Translations under genes and position numbers: made by a program
Notes under the pieces: generated by a model
Databases searched by the model: none
Told to the model about the DNA's origin: nothing
What the model saw: the letters and a program-made list of their open reading frames with translations, nothing else
Shown here: positions 1 through 7,655 of the stretch, one piece after another
Position numbering within the stretch: position 1 is the first letter of the stretch
How the letters are laid out: each line of letters opens with the position of its first letter
Source of the DNA: an uncultured Parabacteroides sp.
GTDB taxonomy: Bacteria; Bacteroidota; Bacteroidia; Bacteroidales; Tannerellaceae
NCBI GenBank assembly: GCA_900547435.1
Contig: URGO01000008.1
Span: forward strand, 1 to 39,355
Length of the DNA stretch: 39,355 bases
Direction: 5' to 3'

Positions 1-168
1 GCAGGCGATTTGCGCAATTATGAAGTTACCGATGACGAAGTAAAACACAATCTCTCCGAATTGGAGCAGATTATCTACTCCCCGCTTAGTGCCGATAACG
101 AAAATGACCCGTCCGACGAATACAGCGTTTCTGCGCCCCCTGATGTTGCTCCTTGCGGCTTTGCCTGA
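1..168 (+). CDS. 3' end of an unknown protein gene (partial)
   Basis: The first frame is open from the window edge to a TGA at 166-168, giving 55 residues of an acidic, Asp/Glu/Asn-rich C-terminus (it includes DDEVKHNLSELEQ and DNENDPSDEY). Codon use is ordinary for the neighbourhood, and the frame is open for its whole visible length, which supports a real gene entering from the left. I do not recognise the family and cannot assign a function. A second frame that starts at 104 overlaps its end. A terminator hairpin lies at 250-293, so this gene and the overlapping small ORF probably end one transcript. Confidence 0.5.
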   Translation, partial: AGDLRNYEVTDDEVKHNLSELEQIIYSPLSADNENDPSDEYSVSAPPDVAPCGFA

Positions 169-205
169 AGCCGTGAGCGGCAAAATGCAAATGGGGGGGG
201 GGTAA
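104..205 (+). CDS. Small ORF with signal-peptide-like start, broken at a G10 tract
   Basis: An ATG at 104 opens a 33-codon frame with a basic and hydrophobic start (core PLMLLLAALPEAVSG), resembling a signal peptide. It stops at TAA 203-205, directly after a run of ten G (193-202). With one G fewer the frame would continue through KQLIFNGKEVSRI to a TAA at 242-244, six bases before the terminator stem. That continuation looks like a natural protein end, so the ORF may be a phase-variable or frameshifted small gene. It overlaps the partial gene ending at 168 in another frame. Function unknown. It could also be chance; no strong ribosome binding site is seen. Confidence 0.3.
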   Translation: MTRPTNTAFLRPLMLLLAALPEAVSGKMQMGGG

Positions 206-249
206 ACAGCTGATATTCAACGGTAAGGAAGTAAGCAGAATATAAAGAA

Positions 250-293
250 GCCCGTGCGTGGTGTCAATGACCGACACTGCGCACGGGCTTTTT
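250..293 (+). terminator. Intrinsic terminator
   Basis: A 9-bp perfect stem (GCCCGTGCG at 250-258, CGCACGGGC at 280-288) is extended by an inner GTGTC/GACAC pairing (261-265 with 273-277) and followed by a run of T at 289-293. It lies just after the genes that end at 168 and 205/244. Confidence 0.8.
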
Positions 294-515
294 GCGTTTT
301 TGCCCCCGTCGTACCCTACGACGGACAGCCTGCGGCTCCGGCGGAGGCTTTGTAGGGTGCAAACGACGTCACTTTTGTTTTGGCGGGGTCGTTGTAGGGT
401 GCAAACGGGCTGCCCGGCTGGCGGGGATTCGCTTTGGCAGGTGTTATCGGCTGGAATAGAATCAACCATATGTTAAATCAAATAAAATGTGTAAAGAACA
501 AAAAAAGGAAAGTGT
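294..515. other. Intergenic region with a 16-bp direct repeat
   Basis: No convincing gene is seen. The 16-bp sequence TTGTAGGGTGCAAACG occurs at 350-365 and again at 392-407. A short hairpin CGTCGT-ACCCT-ACGACG (307-323) contains the reverse complement of the repeat's AGGGT core. I saw no clear TAnnTTTG promoter here, although some promoter for the gene starting at 516 is expected in this stretch. Confidence 0.4.
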
Positions 516-773
516 ATGAGACAAGTACCTAAGTTGAAAGAGAGCGGTATGTCACGTTTCGGACTGGTTCTGTATGTGAGTTTTCATCAGACTATGAGGA
601 CAACACGCAACCAGATGGTAGGACAGCGGAAGGCGCAGAGTGCGCAGACGCCGGAGCAGGAGCCGGAACAGACTCCGGCACAGCCCGAAGCGCAGGCGCT
701 TCATGCCTCTCAGGAGGGAGAGATGCCGAACAGCTTCCCGCTCTACCTGCCTTACAACAGAGATTTGTATTGA
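516..773 (+). CDS. Small hypothetical protein (85 aa)
   Basis: The ATG at 516 is preceded by an A/G-rich AAAGGAAAG, a good Shine-Dalgarno match for this genome, which makes translation plausible. The 85-residue product has a basic N-terminal half with a short hydrophobic stretch (FGLVLYVSF, about residues 15-23) and a Gln/Glu/Pro/Ala-rich second half (QTPEQEPEQTPAQPEAQ). I do not recognise the family. It lies 73 bases before the surface lipoprotein gene at 847, with a strong hairpin between them, so it may be the first gene of that transcript or a leader ORF. A downstream start at the second Met (549) is possible. Function unknown. Confidence 0.5.
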   Translation: MRQVPKLKESGMSRFGLVLYVSFHQTMRTTRNQMVGQRKAQSAQTPEQEPEQTPAQPEAQALHASQEGEMPNSFPLYLPYNRDLY

Positions 774-783
774 TTTATTAACA

Positions 784-831
784 GCTCTCCCGGCGCGGGT
801 GCAGGAGGTCCAAGACTCCCGCCGGGAGAGC
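784..831 (+). promoter_or_regulatory. Strong hairpin in the leader of the lipoprotein gene
   Basis: An 11-bp perfect inverted repeat, GCTCTCCCGGC (784-794) and GCCGGGAGAGC (821-831), encloses a 26-base loop. No T-run follows, so it is not a canonical terminator. It ends 15 bases before the ATG at 847 and would present a stable RNA stem close to the ribosome landing site. A role in translation control, or in decoupling the small upstream gene from the lipoprotein gene, is inference. Confidence 0.55.
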
Positions 832-846
832 CAAACCGAAAGAAAA

Positions 847-3036
847 ATGAAGAGACTTTATGTAATGTTACCATTGGCGTGCGCGCTGACCTTCACCGCG
901 TGCGACGACTACGACGACACCGCCCTGTGGGAACAGGTGAACGACAACACCAGCCGCATCGAGGCGCTCGAACAGTGGCAAGAGGAGGTGAACAACAACA
1001 TCGCCGCCCTACAGCAGCTGCTGAACACCAACGACATGATTACCTCCGTTACTCCCGTTACATTAGGCGGAGAAGTGACGGGCTACACCATCACCTTCCT
1101 CCACAGCGACCCGATTACGATTTACCACGGCGAGAAGGGCGAGGACGGAGCGGACGGCTCTACGCCGCAAATCGGCCTGACCCGGCAGGAGGACGGAAAC
1201 TGGTACTGGACGCTGAACGGCTCTCTGATGACCGATGCCGAGGGCAATCCCATCCGTGCCAACGGGGAAGATGGCAAGGATGGTGAGGACGGACAAGACG
1301 GGGAAGACGGAGTCGATGGCGATGACGGTGAAGACGGTACCGATGGCTCAGACGGCAAACCCGGAGCGACAGGCAAACCCGGAACATCTGCTCCCACGCC
1401 GCAGATTAAGCTGGGCAGCTCGATAACAAGCGGTACGATTGAAACCGATAACGGAACGAAAGACCCCGCTGCCTGGTATCTCAGCGTAGATAACGGCAAG
1501 ACGTGGTATCGCATTAGCGGCAAAGAAGGTGCACAAGGCAATCCGGGCAGCGAGGGGCAACAAGGTCCTCAGGGCGACTCGATGTTTGAAGGAGAACCCG
1601 AACTTTCCAAAGACGGCACACACTATATCTTTACCCTTGCCAACAATGGCGGAACCATCGAAGTAGCTGCCTACCAATCCCTCCGAATCCTGACCGAAGA
1701 GGAACACAAGGGCAGCGGCACCTCCGACAACGACACGGCACCTGTTAGAGCAGAAGGCGAGACCACCTTCTACCTCTCGATGAACGCCAAAACGGACTAC
1801 AAAGCTATCGTAGCCGAAGTCACTCCGCTGGACGATGATGCCGTGCTGACCCGCACCGCAAGCGAATGGAGCGCAACCGTACAGGAAGCAGCGGACGGCA
1901 ATATCACCGTAACTGTCACTGCCCCCGCCGACGGCAAGGCATTGCTTGATGTCTTCCTTATCCGTGCGGACGGAAGCAAGGTAACGGCATCGCGGGTACT
2001 GGAAGTGCTCGGTTTTACGATAGCTGACGGCGGCACCACTTATATCATTTATACCGCCGACGGCCTGAAAGCATGGGCAGCTGAAGTACAAAACGATGCG
2101 TCACTGAACTGCACCCTCGCAGACGACATCACCCTGCCTGTAGTTACAGATGGCGGAAGTAACTGGACGCCAATACAAGGTTATGCGGGCACCTTTGACG
2201 GTGGCGGAAAGACCATCACGGGGCTGACTATCAACAAATCGACAATGAATGTAGGACTGTTCGCCTCCATCGCCGAAGGCGGCACGGTGAAGAACTTGAA
2301 GTTGGACAAAGTGAATGTAACAGCTAATTCCAATGTAGGTGCCATAGCGGGACAGAATAGGGGTACCATCGAGAATTGCTCGGTATCGGGCAGCGTGACA
2401 GGTTCGTCAGACAATAGCTGTGTAGGCGGCATAGTGGGATGGCATTATGATGGAAGCAGCATCACCGACTGCCACTCTTCCGCCACGGTGGAAGGCATAG
2501 CGTATGTCGGCGGTATAGCGGGACAAAACAGTGCTATTATCACCGCCTGCTACTCCACGGGCAGCGTCACCGCGACAGAGAACAATACTACGGGTTATTC
2601 CTATGCCGGCGGCGTGGTGGGGCTGAACAACAACCATGCAGTCCTTACCGCCTGCTATGCCACGGGCGATGTCAAAGGTGACGGATACTATGTCGGCGGT
2701 GTGGTCGGCGATAACTCAAGTACCGTCACCGCCTGCTATCACGCTACGGGTGATGTCACCGGAGCGTCAGGAAGCACAAGCTCAGGCGGCGTAGTGGGAC
2801 GGAATTACAAAGACGACTATGGTTCCAGCACCCTCACCGCCTGCTACTGGCACGGTACAGTGACCGATGACAAAGGCATCGGCAATGATATGACCGGCAA
2901 CGGCAAAGCCACGAAGGTGGACGGTTCAATAACATGGGAAACTGCCATGAACGCCATGAACGAGGCATTGTCCGGAACGGGCTGGCAGTATGTGACAGGC
3001 GGCGGGGATGTCCCGCTCACGTTGCAGAAACAGTAA
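847..3036 (+). CDS. Surface lipoprotein with PL29-N-like, collagen-like and GLUG repeats
   Basis: The product is 729 aa. Start choice: ATG 847 gives a clean lipoprotein signal peptide (MKRLYVMLPLACALTFTAC, lipid Cys19). The frame is open further upstream, but that extension lacks a signal and crosses the small gene and the hairpin. Cys19 is followed by DDYDD, an acidic stretch like the Bacteroidetes lipoprotein export signal, suggesting surface display. Residues 25-60 look like a short coiled coil; with the next ~40 residues they resemble the N-terminal domain found in PL29-type proteins (DUF4988-like). Residues 97-103 and about 140-179 are Gly-X-Y collagen-like triplets, many of them EDG/KDG/QDG, with a second short Gly-X-Y block near residue 230. 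The C-terminal third carries about six GLUG-type repeats (VGGIVG/AGGVVG then TACYATGDV-like strands), expected to form a beta-helix, as in bacterial adhesins. No catalytic lyase domain is visible, so adhesion or glycan binding is likelier than enzymatic activity. Confidence 0.85.
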   Translation: MKRLYVMLPLACALTFTACDDYDDTALWEQVNDNTSRIEALEQWQEEVNNNIAALQQLLNTNDMITSVTPVTLGGEVTGYTITFLHSDPITIYHGEKGEDGADGSTPQIGLTRQEDGNWYWTLNGSLMTDAEGNPIRANGEDGKDGEDGQDGEDGVDGDDGEDGTDGSDGKPGATGKPGTSAPTPQIKLGSSITSGTIETDNGTKDPAAWYLSVDNGKTWYRISGKEGAQGNPGSEGQQGPQGDSMFEGEPELSKDGTHYIFTLANNGGTIEVAAYQSLRILTEEEHKGSGTSDNDTAPVRAEGETTFYLSMNAKTDYKAIVAEVTPLDDDAVLTRTASEWSATVQEAADGNITVTVTAPADGKALLDVFLIRADGSKVTASRVLEVLGFTIADGGTTYIIYTADGLKAWAAEVQNDASLNCTLADDITLPVVTDGGSNWTPIQGYAGTFDGGGKTITGLTINKSTMNVGLFASIAEGGTVKNLKLDKVNVTANSNVGAIAGQNRGTIENCSVSGSVTGSSDNSCVGGIVGWHYDGSSITDCHSSATVEGIAYVGGIAGQNSAIITACYSTGSVTATENNTTGYSYAGGVVGLNNNHAVLTACYATGDVKGDGYYVGGVVGDNSSTVTACYHATGDVTGASGSTSSGGVVGRNYKDDYGSSTLTACYWHGTVTDDKGIGNDMTGNGKATKVDGSITWETAMNAMNEALSGTGWQYVTGGGDVPLTLQKQ

Positions 3037-3052
3037 GCCCCGTCCGTCACGT

Positions 3053-3165
3053 TGGATTTGCAATCCAGCGTAATTGAGAACTCGGATTTTTAATCCGAAT
3101 CATTGGTGGGTAATGCAGATTGCAAATCTGCTGCTCGGTTACATCGGATTGCAAATCCGATGTAA
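3053..3165. repeat. Cluster of four GGATT/AATCC palindromes
   Basis: Four short hairpins follow one another: 3053-3067 (TGGATT/AATCCA), 3082-3098 (TCGGATT/AATCCGA), 3115-3131 (GCAGATT/AATCTGC) and 3139-3165 (12-bp arms, loop GCA). All share a GATT-nnn-AATC core, three of them with a loop containing TGC or GCA, but their outer arms differ. They lie between the stop of the lipoprotein gene and the shared terminator. Such palindromes are a repeat type of Bacteroides-group genomes; the function is unknown to me. Confidence 0.75.
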
Positions 3166-3207
3166 CGGGGAAGCGATGTGACAGGGGGGCAGGGCAGACC
3201 ATAAAAG

Positions 3208-3252
3208 AACCGGCGACACAGGAAGTTTGACTTTCCGTGCCGCCGGTTTTAC
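3208..3252. terminator. Terminator between convergent genes
   Basis: AACCGGCG (3208-3215) pairs with CGCCGGTT (3241-3248), with partial inner pairing of GGAAG and CTTTCC, and T residues follow on the plus strand. It sits between the convergent lipoprotein gene (ends 3036) and sppA (ends 3280) and may serve both strands. Confidence 0.65.
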
Positions 3253-3279
3253 TATGCTTCTTTCAGGGCCTCTGTCGCT

Positions 3280-5049
3280 TTAGAATCCTTGAATCAGGTA
3301 CGGCATCCGGGTTTGGATTCCGGTGTTGCCCTTCATCTGCTGCATCGTAGAGTAGAGCGCGAAGTCCTCGCCCAGGACAGACTTTACGACCGAAACTTTA
3401 GCTTCGCCCAATGCCTTCTCCATATATTCGGTGAAGAAATCCTTCTTGGTGTTGGCCTTGACAACGGAATAATCCGCAATGCCCGCCAGGTTGGCTGCCT
3501 CCTCGACGGCAACATCCAATCCGCCCAGCCGGTCTACTAGTCCATGCTCCAGCGCTTGCTCGCCGGTCCATACACGTCCCTGCCCGATGCGGTCGATGTC
3601 CTCCTTGCCCATGCTGCGTCCATCCGCGCAGCGGGTCAGGAACAAATCGTAGGTCCGCTCCACGCCCCGCTGAATCAGCGCCTTCTCATCCTCGCGCATC
3701 GGCCGGGTCATGTCGCCCAGGTCAGCATAAGTGTTTGTCTTGACTATATCCGTCTTGACGCCCAGCTTTTGGGTGGTTCCTGCCATATTGCGCACCACGC
3801 CGAACACGCCGATGGAGCCGGTCAGCGTAGTCCTCTCGGCTACGATTTTGTTGGCCGCGCAGGAGATGTAATATCCACCCGATGCGGCATAGTCGCCCAT
3901 GGAAACGACAATCGGCTTCTGTGCCTTCAGTTCGGTAACCGCCTTCCAGATCTGCTCGGAGATGTAGGCGCTTCCGCCCGGCGAGTTCACGCGGAACACG
4001 ACCGCTTTCACCTTCTCATCGTCGGCCAGCTTGCGCAGCTCGTCCGCCATCTTTTCGGAAATGATAGATGCGCCGGCGCTCATGAACGAATTATCGTCTT
4101 CCTGGATGGAGCCCTCGGCATACAGGACGGCTATCCGGTTATCCTTCACTTTTTTGTCCTGCTTCACCGCCAACAGGTTCTTAACGCTTGCCGTGACCAT
4201 TTTCTCCTTGAGGTCCTGTCCGGCCATCCGCTTAACGCAGTCTTCGGCCTCTTTGCGGTAACGAAGGGCGTCCACCAGCTTATAGTCTACCAATGCCTGT
4301 GCATCCTCCATGGCCATGCCCTCATTGAGGAAACGCTCCATGGCGTCCGGCTGGATATGACGGGACTCGCAGATGGCGCCGGTCATATTTCCCCAGATGC
4401 TTCCCAGGAACGAAGTCAGCTGCTCGCGGTTCGCGTCGCTGAACTTATCCATGAAGTAAGGCTCGACCGCACTCTTGTAGGTGCCGACCTTGAAGATGTA
4501 GTACTCGATACCCAGCTTGGCGGCAAGGTCCTTGATGAACAGGCCCTGCGAAGCCAGTCCGACCAGTCCGACTCCACCCTGCGGATTGACAAACACCGAG
4601 TCTGCCACGCTCGCCAGGTAATAACATCCCTGCGTGTACATGTCGGAGTAGGCGACAATGAATTTGCCGCTCTCCTTGAAGTCCTCCAGCTCGCGGCGGA
4701 TAGCCTCGAACCCGGCGAACCCGCCGCTCATCCCGACGGCGTCCAGATAAATGCCCTTTATCTGGTCATTCTCTTTAGCGGTACGGATGGCTTTGACAAC
4801 GTCCTGGACTGCCAGCGACTCTTCCTCTTCGCCCATCAGACTACCGAACGGATTCTCGACGGCTGTATCCGACAAGCTCCCCTTGAGGTGCAATTTCAAT
4901 ACCGAGTTATCTTTAGGTGTGTAAGTGGAACCTGAGCCGCCGGATGCGGCAATTCCCATTAGCAGCACCAGGCCGCCCAAAATGATTACGCCTGTTGCAA
5001 TCAGTACGCCCAACACCGAGGCGAACATCGTCTTAAAAAATTGTTTCAT
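3280..5049 (-). CDS. sppA: Signal peptide peptidase SppA, 67-kDa type
   Basis: The 589-aa protein has the double-domain length of the long SppA class (E. coli type). It is a membrane-anchored serine protease that degrades cleaved signal peptides in the cytoplasmic membrane. Residues about 8-36 form one hydrophobic anchor. Two S49 peptidase domains follow. The catalytic Lys/Ser dyad is visible as K192 (VGTYKSAVEPY) in the first domain and S390 (GDYAASGGYYI) in the second, matching K209/S409 of E. coli, so the enzyme should be active. Other conserved parts are FRVNSPGGS and TLTGSIGVFG. It lies 75 bases downstream of the DUF2461 gene in the same direction and may be cotranscribed with it. No strong Shine-Dalgarno is visible before ATG 5049. 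Confidence 0.95.
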   Translation of the reverse strand: MKQFFKTMFASVLGVLIATGVIILGGLVLLMGIAASGGSGSTYTPKDNSVLKLHLKGSLSDTAVENPFGSLMGEEEESLAVQDVVKAIRTAKENDQIKGIYLDAVGMSGGFAGFEAIRRELEDFKESGKFIVAYSDMYTQGCYYLASVADSVFVNPQGGVGLVGLASQGLFIKDLAAKLGIEYYIFKVGTYKSAVEPYFMDKFSDANREQLTSFLGSIWGNMTGAICESRHIQPDAMERFLNEGMAMEDAQALVDYKLVDALRYRKEAEDCVKRMAGQDLKEKMVTASVKNLLAVKQDKKVKDNRIAVLYAEGSIQEDDNSFMSAGASIISEKMADELRKLADDEKVKAVVFRVNSPGGSAYISEQIWKAVTELKAQKPIVVSMGDYAASGGYYISCAANKIVAERTTLTGSIGVFGVVRNMAGTTQKLGVKTDIVKTNTYADLGDMTRPMREDEKALIQRGVERTYDLFLTRCADGRSMGKEDIDRIGQGRVWTGEQALEHGLVDRLGGLDVAVEEAANLAGIADYSVVKANTKKDFFTEYMEKALGEAKVSVVKSVLGEDFALYSTMQQMKGNTGIQTRMPYLIQGF

Positions 5050-5124
5050 CTTGATTTATTTAATTGGATTATATAATTCGTTTGTAAAACCGGTCCGGTC
5101 CCGCCGGTTTGCCCCTCGGCCGAC

Positions 5125-5784
5125 TTACCTGTTGTCTACCGTATAATTAAGGAACCTGTTGAACGGCCGGAGCAATTGGAAATCGGCGACAGCCTTGTCC
5201 ATCCAGTCCTCTTGCAGGAAGAAACTGTCCGGCTTCGGCGTGTACACGCAGAAATCCTTGTGCCGGAGGATATCGCCATGCTCTGCATCCGCCGGAAACC
5301 CTGCCGGCATCCGCTTCAGCATCTCACCATCCAGCGAAGGATAGACCGCTTTGAAGGCCGGGTTCTCCAATATGCCGACAAACTCGGCCATGTTGTCGTA
5401 AATGTCTTTGCGCAGGCACTTCAGCAGGCCGGGCGAAGGACACCAGATGCCTCCGGAGAGCAGGCTGTTGTCCGGCTCCAGATGCAGGTAATAGCCGCCC
5501 CGCTCGCTGTTCTTTCCGCCCCTTGCGATGTAAGCCGCGAAGTGCTGCTTGTAGGGGAGCTTGTTCGGCGAGAAACGGATGTCCCGATAGATGCGGAACA
5601 GGCAATTGCGGGCCTCCGTGCCGGCAATCTCCGGGTCGAACAGCGCGATGCGGTCAATCAATTGCTGCACTTCATTCGTAAACGCCTGGCGCAGGATGTC
5701 GAACCGCGCCTTGTTAGCCTGAAACCAATTCCGGTTGTTGTTCTGTCTCAACTCACGCAAGAACTGAAATATCTGATCGTTCAT
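5125..5784 (-). CDS. DUF2461 domain-containing protein
   Basis: The product is 219 aa from ATG 5784. The open frame extends 24 codons further upstream, but a TAAGTTTG promoter element at 5815-5822 would put the transcript start near 5808, and the Met at 5784 begins the conserved sequence (MNDQIFQFLRELRQNN). The protein matches the DUF2461/TIGR02453 family: an N-terminal RQNNNRNWFQANKARFD block, then CLFRIYRDIRFSPNKLPYK, and GGYYLHLEP in the middle. The biochemical role of this family is not established. It is a soluble protein with no signal peptide, just upstream of sppA; a functional link to SppA is not known. Confidence 0.85.
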   Translation of the reverse strand: MNDQIFQFLRELRQNNNRNWFQANKARFDILRQAFTNEVQQLIDRIALFDPEIAGTEARNCLFRIYRDIRFSPNKLPYKQHFAAYIARGGKNSERGGYYLHLEPDNSLLSGGIWCPSPGLLKCLRKDIYDNMAEFVGILENPAFKAVYPSLDGEMLKRMPAGFPADAEHGDILRHKDFCVYTPKPDSFFLQEDWMDKAVADFQLLRPFNRFLNYTVDNR

Positions 5785-5814
5785 ATGTACTTTTAGTTTT
5801 ATCTTTAGTCCGTG

Positions 5815-5822
5815 CAAACTTA
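5815..5822 (-). promoter_or_regulatory. Bacteroidetes -7 element for the DUF2461-sppA unit
   Basis: On the minus strand the sequence reads TAAGTTTG, an exact TAnnTTTG match, about 30 bases upstream of the ATG at 5784. No good TTTG -33 box is found 19-21 bases further up, so the promoter may be moderate. It argues against a start at 5856. Confidence 0.55.
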
Positions 5823-5978
5823 CGAAAAAAAACGTTTGTTGCTTCTGATGCGGCAAATGTAGTTGCTCTTTTCCATCGGGAAGGTTATCGGAATGTTATT
5901 TTTAGGTTAAGATTCGTCTTGCCGGATTCCCTTCCGGGCGAGACGCCGAAGCCCCTCGTGCCGGGCAGATTGCCCTCC

Positions 5979-6033
5979 GGTCCGGAAAATGCGGAGAAGA
6001 AACGGAGAATTTGACCTTTTGATAAAATGTAAT
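5979..6033 (+). repeat. Dispersed intergenic element, copy A
   Basis: A segment of about 55 bp beginning GGTCCGGAAAA and ending in a TTGAC-TTTTGA-AAAATGTAAT core is repeated in the same orientation at 17636-17691. The last 22 bases differ at only two positions between copies. Both copies lie 70-100 bases upstream of plus-strand start codons (6101 and 17788). Confidence 0.6.
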
Positions 6034-6041
6034 CGCCCAAA

Positions 6042-6072
6042 TTTGCATAGTAAAAAAAAAAACGCACATTTG
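6042..6072 (+). promoter_or_regulatory. Promoter of the isomerase-kinase operon
   Basis: TTTG at 6042-6045 is followed, after 19 bases, by CACATTTG at 6065-6072, one base off the TAnnTTTG consensus. An A11 tract fills the spacer. The expected transcript start is near 6079, about 20 bases before the ATG. Confidence 0.55.
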
Positions 6073-6100
6073 TAATTGTAAATACAAAAGGAGTTTGATG

Positions 6101-6709
6101 ATGATAAATGAAATAAAGGCACTATTGGAGCAGGAAGCCAATGCGGTGCGGAATATCCCGGTCTCTTCGCGTTATGAAGAAGCGGTGAACCTGATAGTAG
6201 AGCACGTACATACCCTGGGCGGTAAACTGATTACCAGCGGAATGGGGAAAGCCGGGCAAATCGCCATGAATATAGCAACGACATTCAGTTCGACGGGGAC
6301 ACCGGCTTCGTTCTTGCATCCGAGTGAGGCGCAACACGGCGATTTGGGCATCGTCCGCGAACGGGATATCATGCTGCTGATTTCCAATTCCGGCAAGACC
6401 CGCGAACTGGTAGAGCTGGTTACGCTGACCCGCGGATTGGTTCCGGATATGAAGTTTATAGTGATAACCGGCAATCCCGATAGTGCGTTGGCGCAGGAAG
6501 CCACGGTCTGTTTGCCGACCGGCGCTCCGGCCGAGGTCTGTCCGCTGGGACTGACGCCGACCACGTCGACGACCGTGATGACGGTGATAGGCGACATTCT
6601 GGTCGTGGGTACGATGAAGAAAATTCATTTCACCAACAAAGATTATGCGAAGCGGCACCATGGCGGCTATTTGGGCTCGAAAAGCCGCGAGCAAAGTAAG
6701 AATGAATAA
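6101..6709 (+). CDS. SIS-domain sugar-phosphate isomerase (6-phospho-3-hexuloisomerase / KpsF-like)
   Basis: The product is 202 aa. It is one SIS (sugar isomerase) domain with ITSGMGKAGQIAMNIA, a phosphate-binding FSSTGTPASFLHPSEAQHGDLGI block and LISNSGKTRELVEL. The sequence is closest to the isomerase half of arabinose-5-phosphate isomerases (KdsD/KpsF/GutQ) but lacks their C-terminal CBS pair; proteins of this length are usually labelled 6-phospho-3-hexuloisomerase. The aldose/ketose substrate cannot be read from sequence. Start choice: three in-frame candidates lie at 6095 (TTG), 6098 and 6101. AGGAG at 6089-6093 is best spaced (7 nt) for the ATG at 6101. The sugar kinase starts 14 bases after its stop, so the two probably act on the same sugar phosphate. 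Confidence 0.85.
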   Translation: MINEIKALLEQEANAVRNIPVSSRYEEAVNLIVEHVHTLGGKLITSGMGKAGQIAMNIATTFSSTGTPASFLHPSEAQHGDLGIVRERDIMLLISNSGKTRELVELVTLTRGLVPDMKFIVITGNPDSALAQEATVCLPTGAPAEVCPLGLTPTTSTTVMTVIGDILVVGTMKKIHFTNKDYAKRHHGGYLGSKSREQSKNE

Positions 6710-6723
6710 GAACAGATAGGAGT

Positions 6724-7632
6724 ATGAGAAAGGTAATAGGCATTGGCGAGACCATTCTGGATATTGTATTCAAAGGGAACAAGCCTTATGCGGCTGTCCC
6801 GGGAGGTTCCGTGTTCAATGGACTGGTCTCGTTGGGGCGTTTGGGGCAGGAGGTCCTTTTTATCAGCGAAATAGGCAATGACCACGTGGGGGACATGATT
6901 CAGTCGTTTATGGAAGAGAATCATATCTCCACGCGATATGTCGACCGCTTTCCGGACGGGAAGAGTCCGCTCTCGCTGGCCTTTCTGGATGAGCATCAGA
7001 ATGCCAATTACCTGTTCTACAAAGATTATCCGAAGCAACGGCTGGAGGTTCCCCTGCCTCCGATAGAGGAAGATGATATTTTCCTATTCGGGTCGTATTA
7101 CTCCCTGAATCCGGTCTTGCGCAAGCGCGTCCGCGAATTTCTGGAGTATGCCCAGGAGCGGAAGGCGATACTCTATTATGACCCGAATTTCCGTAAGGCT
7201 CATGCCCACGAGGCGATACACGTCATGCCTGCCGTATTGGAGAATCTGGAGTATGCCGATATAGTCAGGGGTTCGGATGAGGATTTTCTGAATCTGTTTG
7301 GCGAGACAGACTTGGATAAGGTTTACAAAGAACACATCCAGTTCTATTGCAATGTCTTCCTCGCTACGCGGGGCGCGGAGGGGGCCGATCTCCGCATCAA
7401 TGACCGGAAGCTCCATTTTGATGCTCCGCCGATCCGGCCGGTCAGCACGATTGGAGCAGGCGATAATTTCAATGCGGGGGTCGTGTACGGATTACTCAAG
7501 TATGATATCCGGAAAAAGGACTTGCCGTACCTTACGGACGCGGAGTGGGAAAAAGTGGTCCGGTGCGGAATCGAACTATCAGCAGAGGCCTGTCAGAGCT
7601 ATGATAATTATATAGCGCGGCGTAATGGATAA
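6724..7632 (+). CDS. PfkB/ribokinase-family carbohydrate kinase
   Basis: The product is 302 aa, typical for the family. It would phosphorylate a sugar using ATP in the cytoplasm. Visible signatures are the N-terminal GIGETILDIVF and PGGSVFNGLVSLGRLG (substrate-binding glycines), and the C-terminal STIGAGDNFNAGVVYG with the GAGD anion hole and the catalytic Asp. Fructokinase is the usual label, but the substrate is not evident. It lies between the SIS-domain isomerase and the phosphatase-like lipoprotein in one apparent operon, which suggests a small salvage route for an unusual sugar. Confidence 0.88.
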   Translation: MRKVIGIGETILDIVFKGNKPYAAVPGGSVFNGLVSLGRLGQEVLFISEIGNDHVGDMIQSFMEENHISTRYVDRFPDGKSPLSLAFLDEHQNANYLFYKDYPKQRLEVPLPPIEEDDIFLFGSYYSLNPVLRKRVREFLEYAQERKAILYYDPNFRKAHAHEAIHVMPAVLENLEYADIVRGSDEDFLNLFGETDLDKVYKEHIQFYCNVFLATRGAEGADLRINDRKLHFDAPPIRPVSTIGAGDNFNAGVVYGLLKYDIRKKDLPYLTDAEWEKVVRCGIELSAEACQSYDNYIARRNG

Positions 7633-7655
7633 ATAACAGAAAGAACAATAACGAT

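Noticed and set aside
784..831. Inverted repeats of an invertible promoter
   Set aside because: The arms are only 26 bases apart, too close for a typical invertible segment, and no promoter or adjacent invertase is seen.
640..846. N-terminal extension of the lipoprotein ORF to 640
   Set aside because: It overlaps the 516-773 gene, crosses the hairpin at 784-831 and lacks a signal peptide; ATG 847 gives a textbook lipoprotein signal.
1348..2091. 247-codon minus-strand ORF inside the lipoprotein gene
   Set aside because: Antisense shadow of a repeat-rich gene with no family resemblance or start signals.
3053..3165. CRISPR-like repeat array
   Set aside because: The units are distinct palindromes with differing arms, not identical direct repeats; no cas gene nearby.
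3544..4935. 463-codon plus-strand ORF opposite sppA
   Set aside because: It is fully antisense to a well-conserved sppA and has no recognisable domain; a GC-rich shadow frame.
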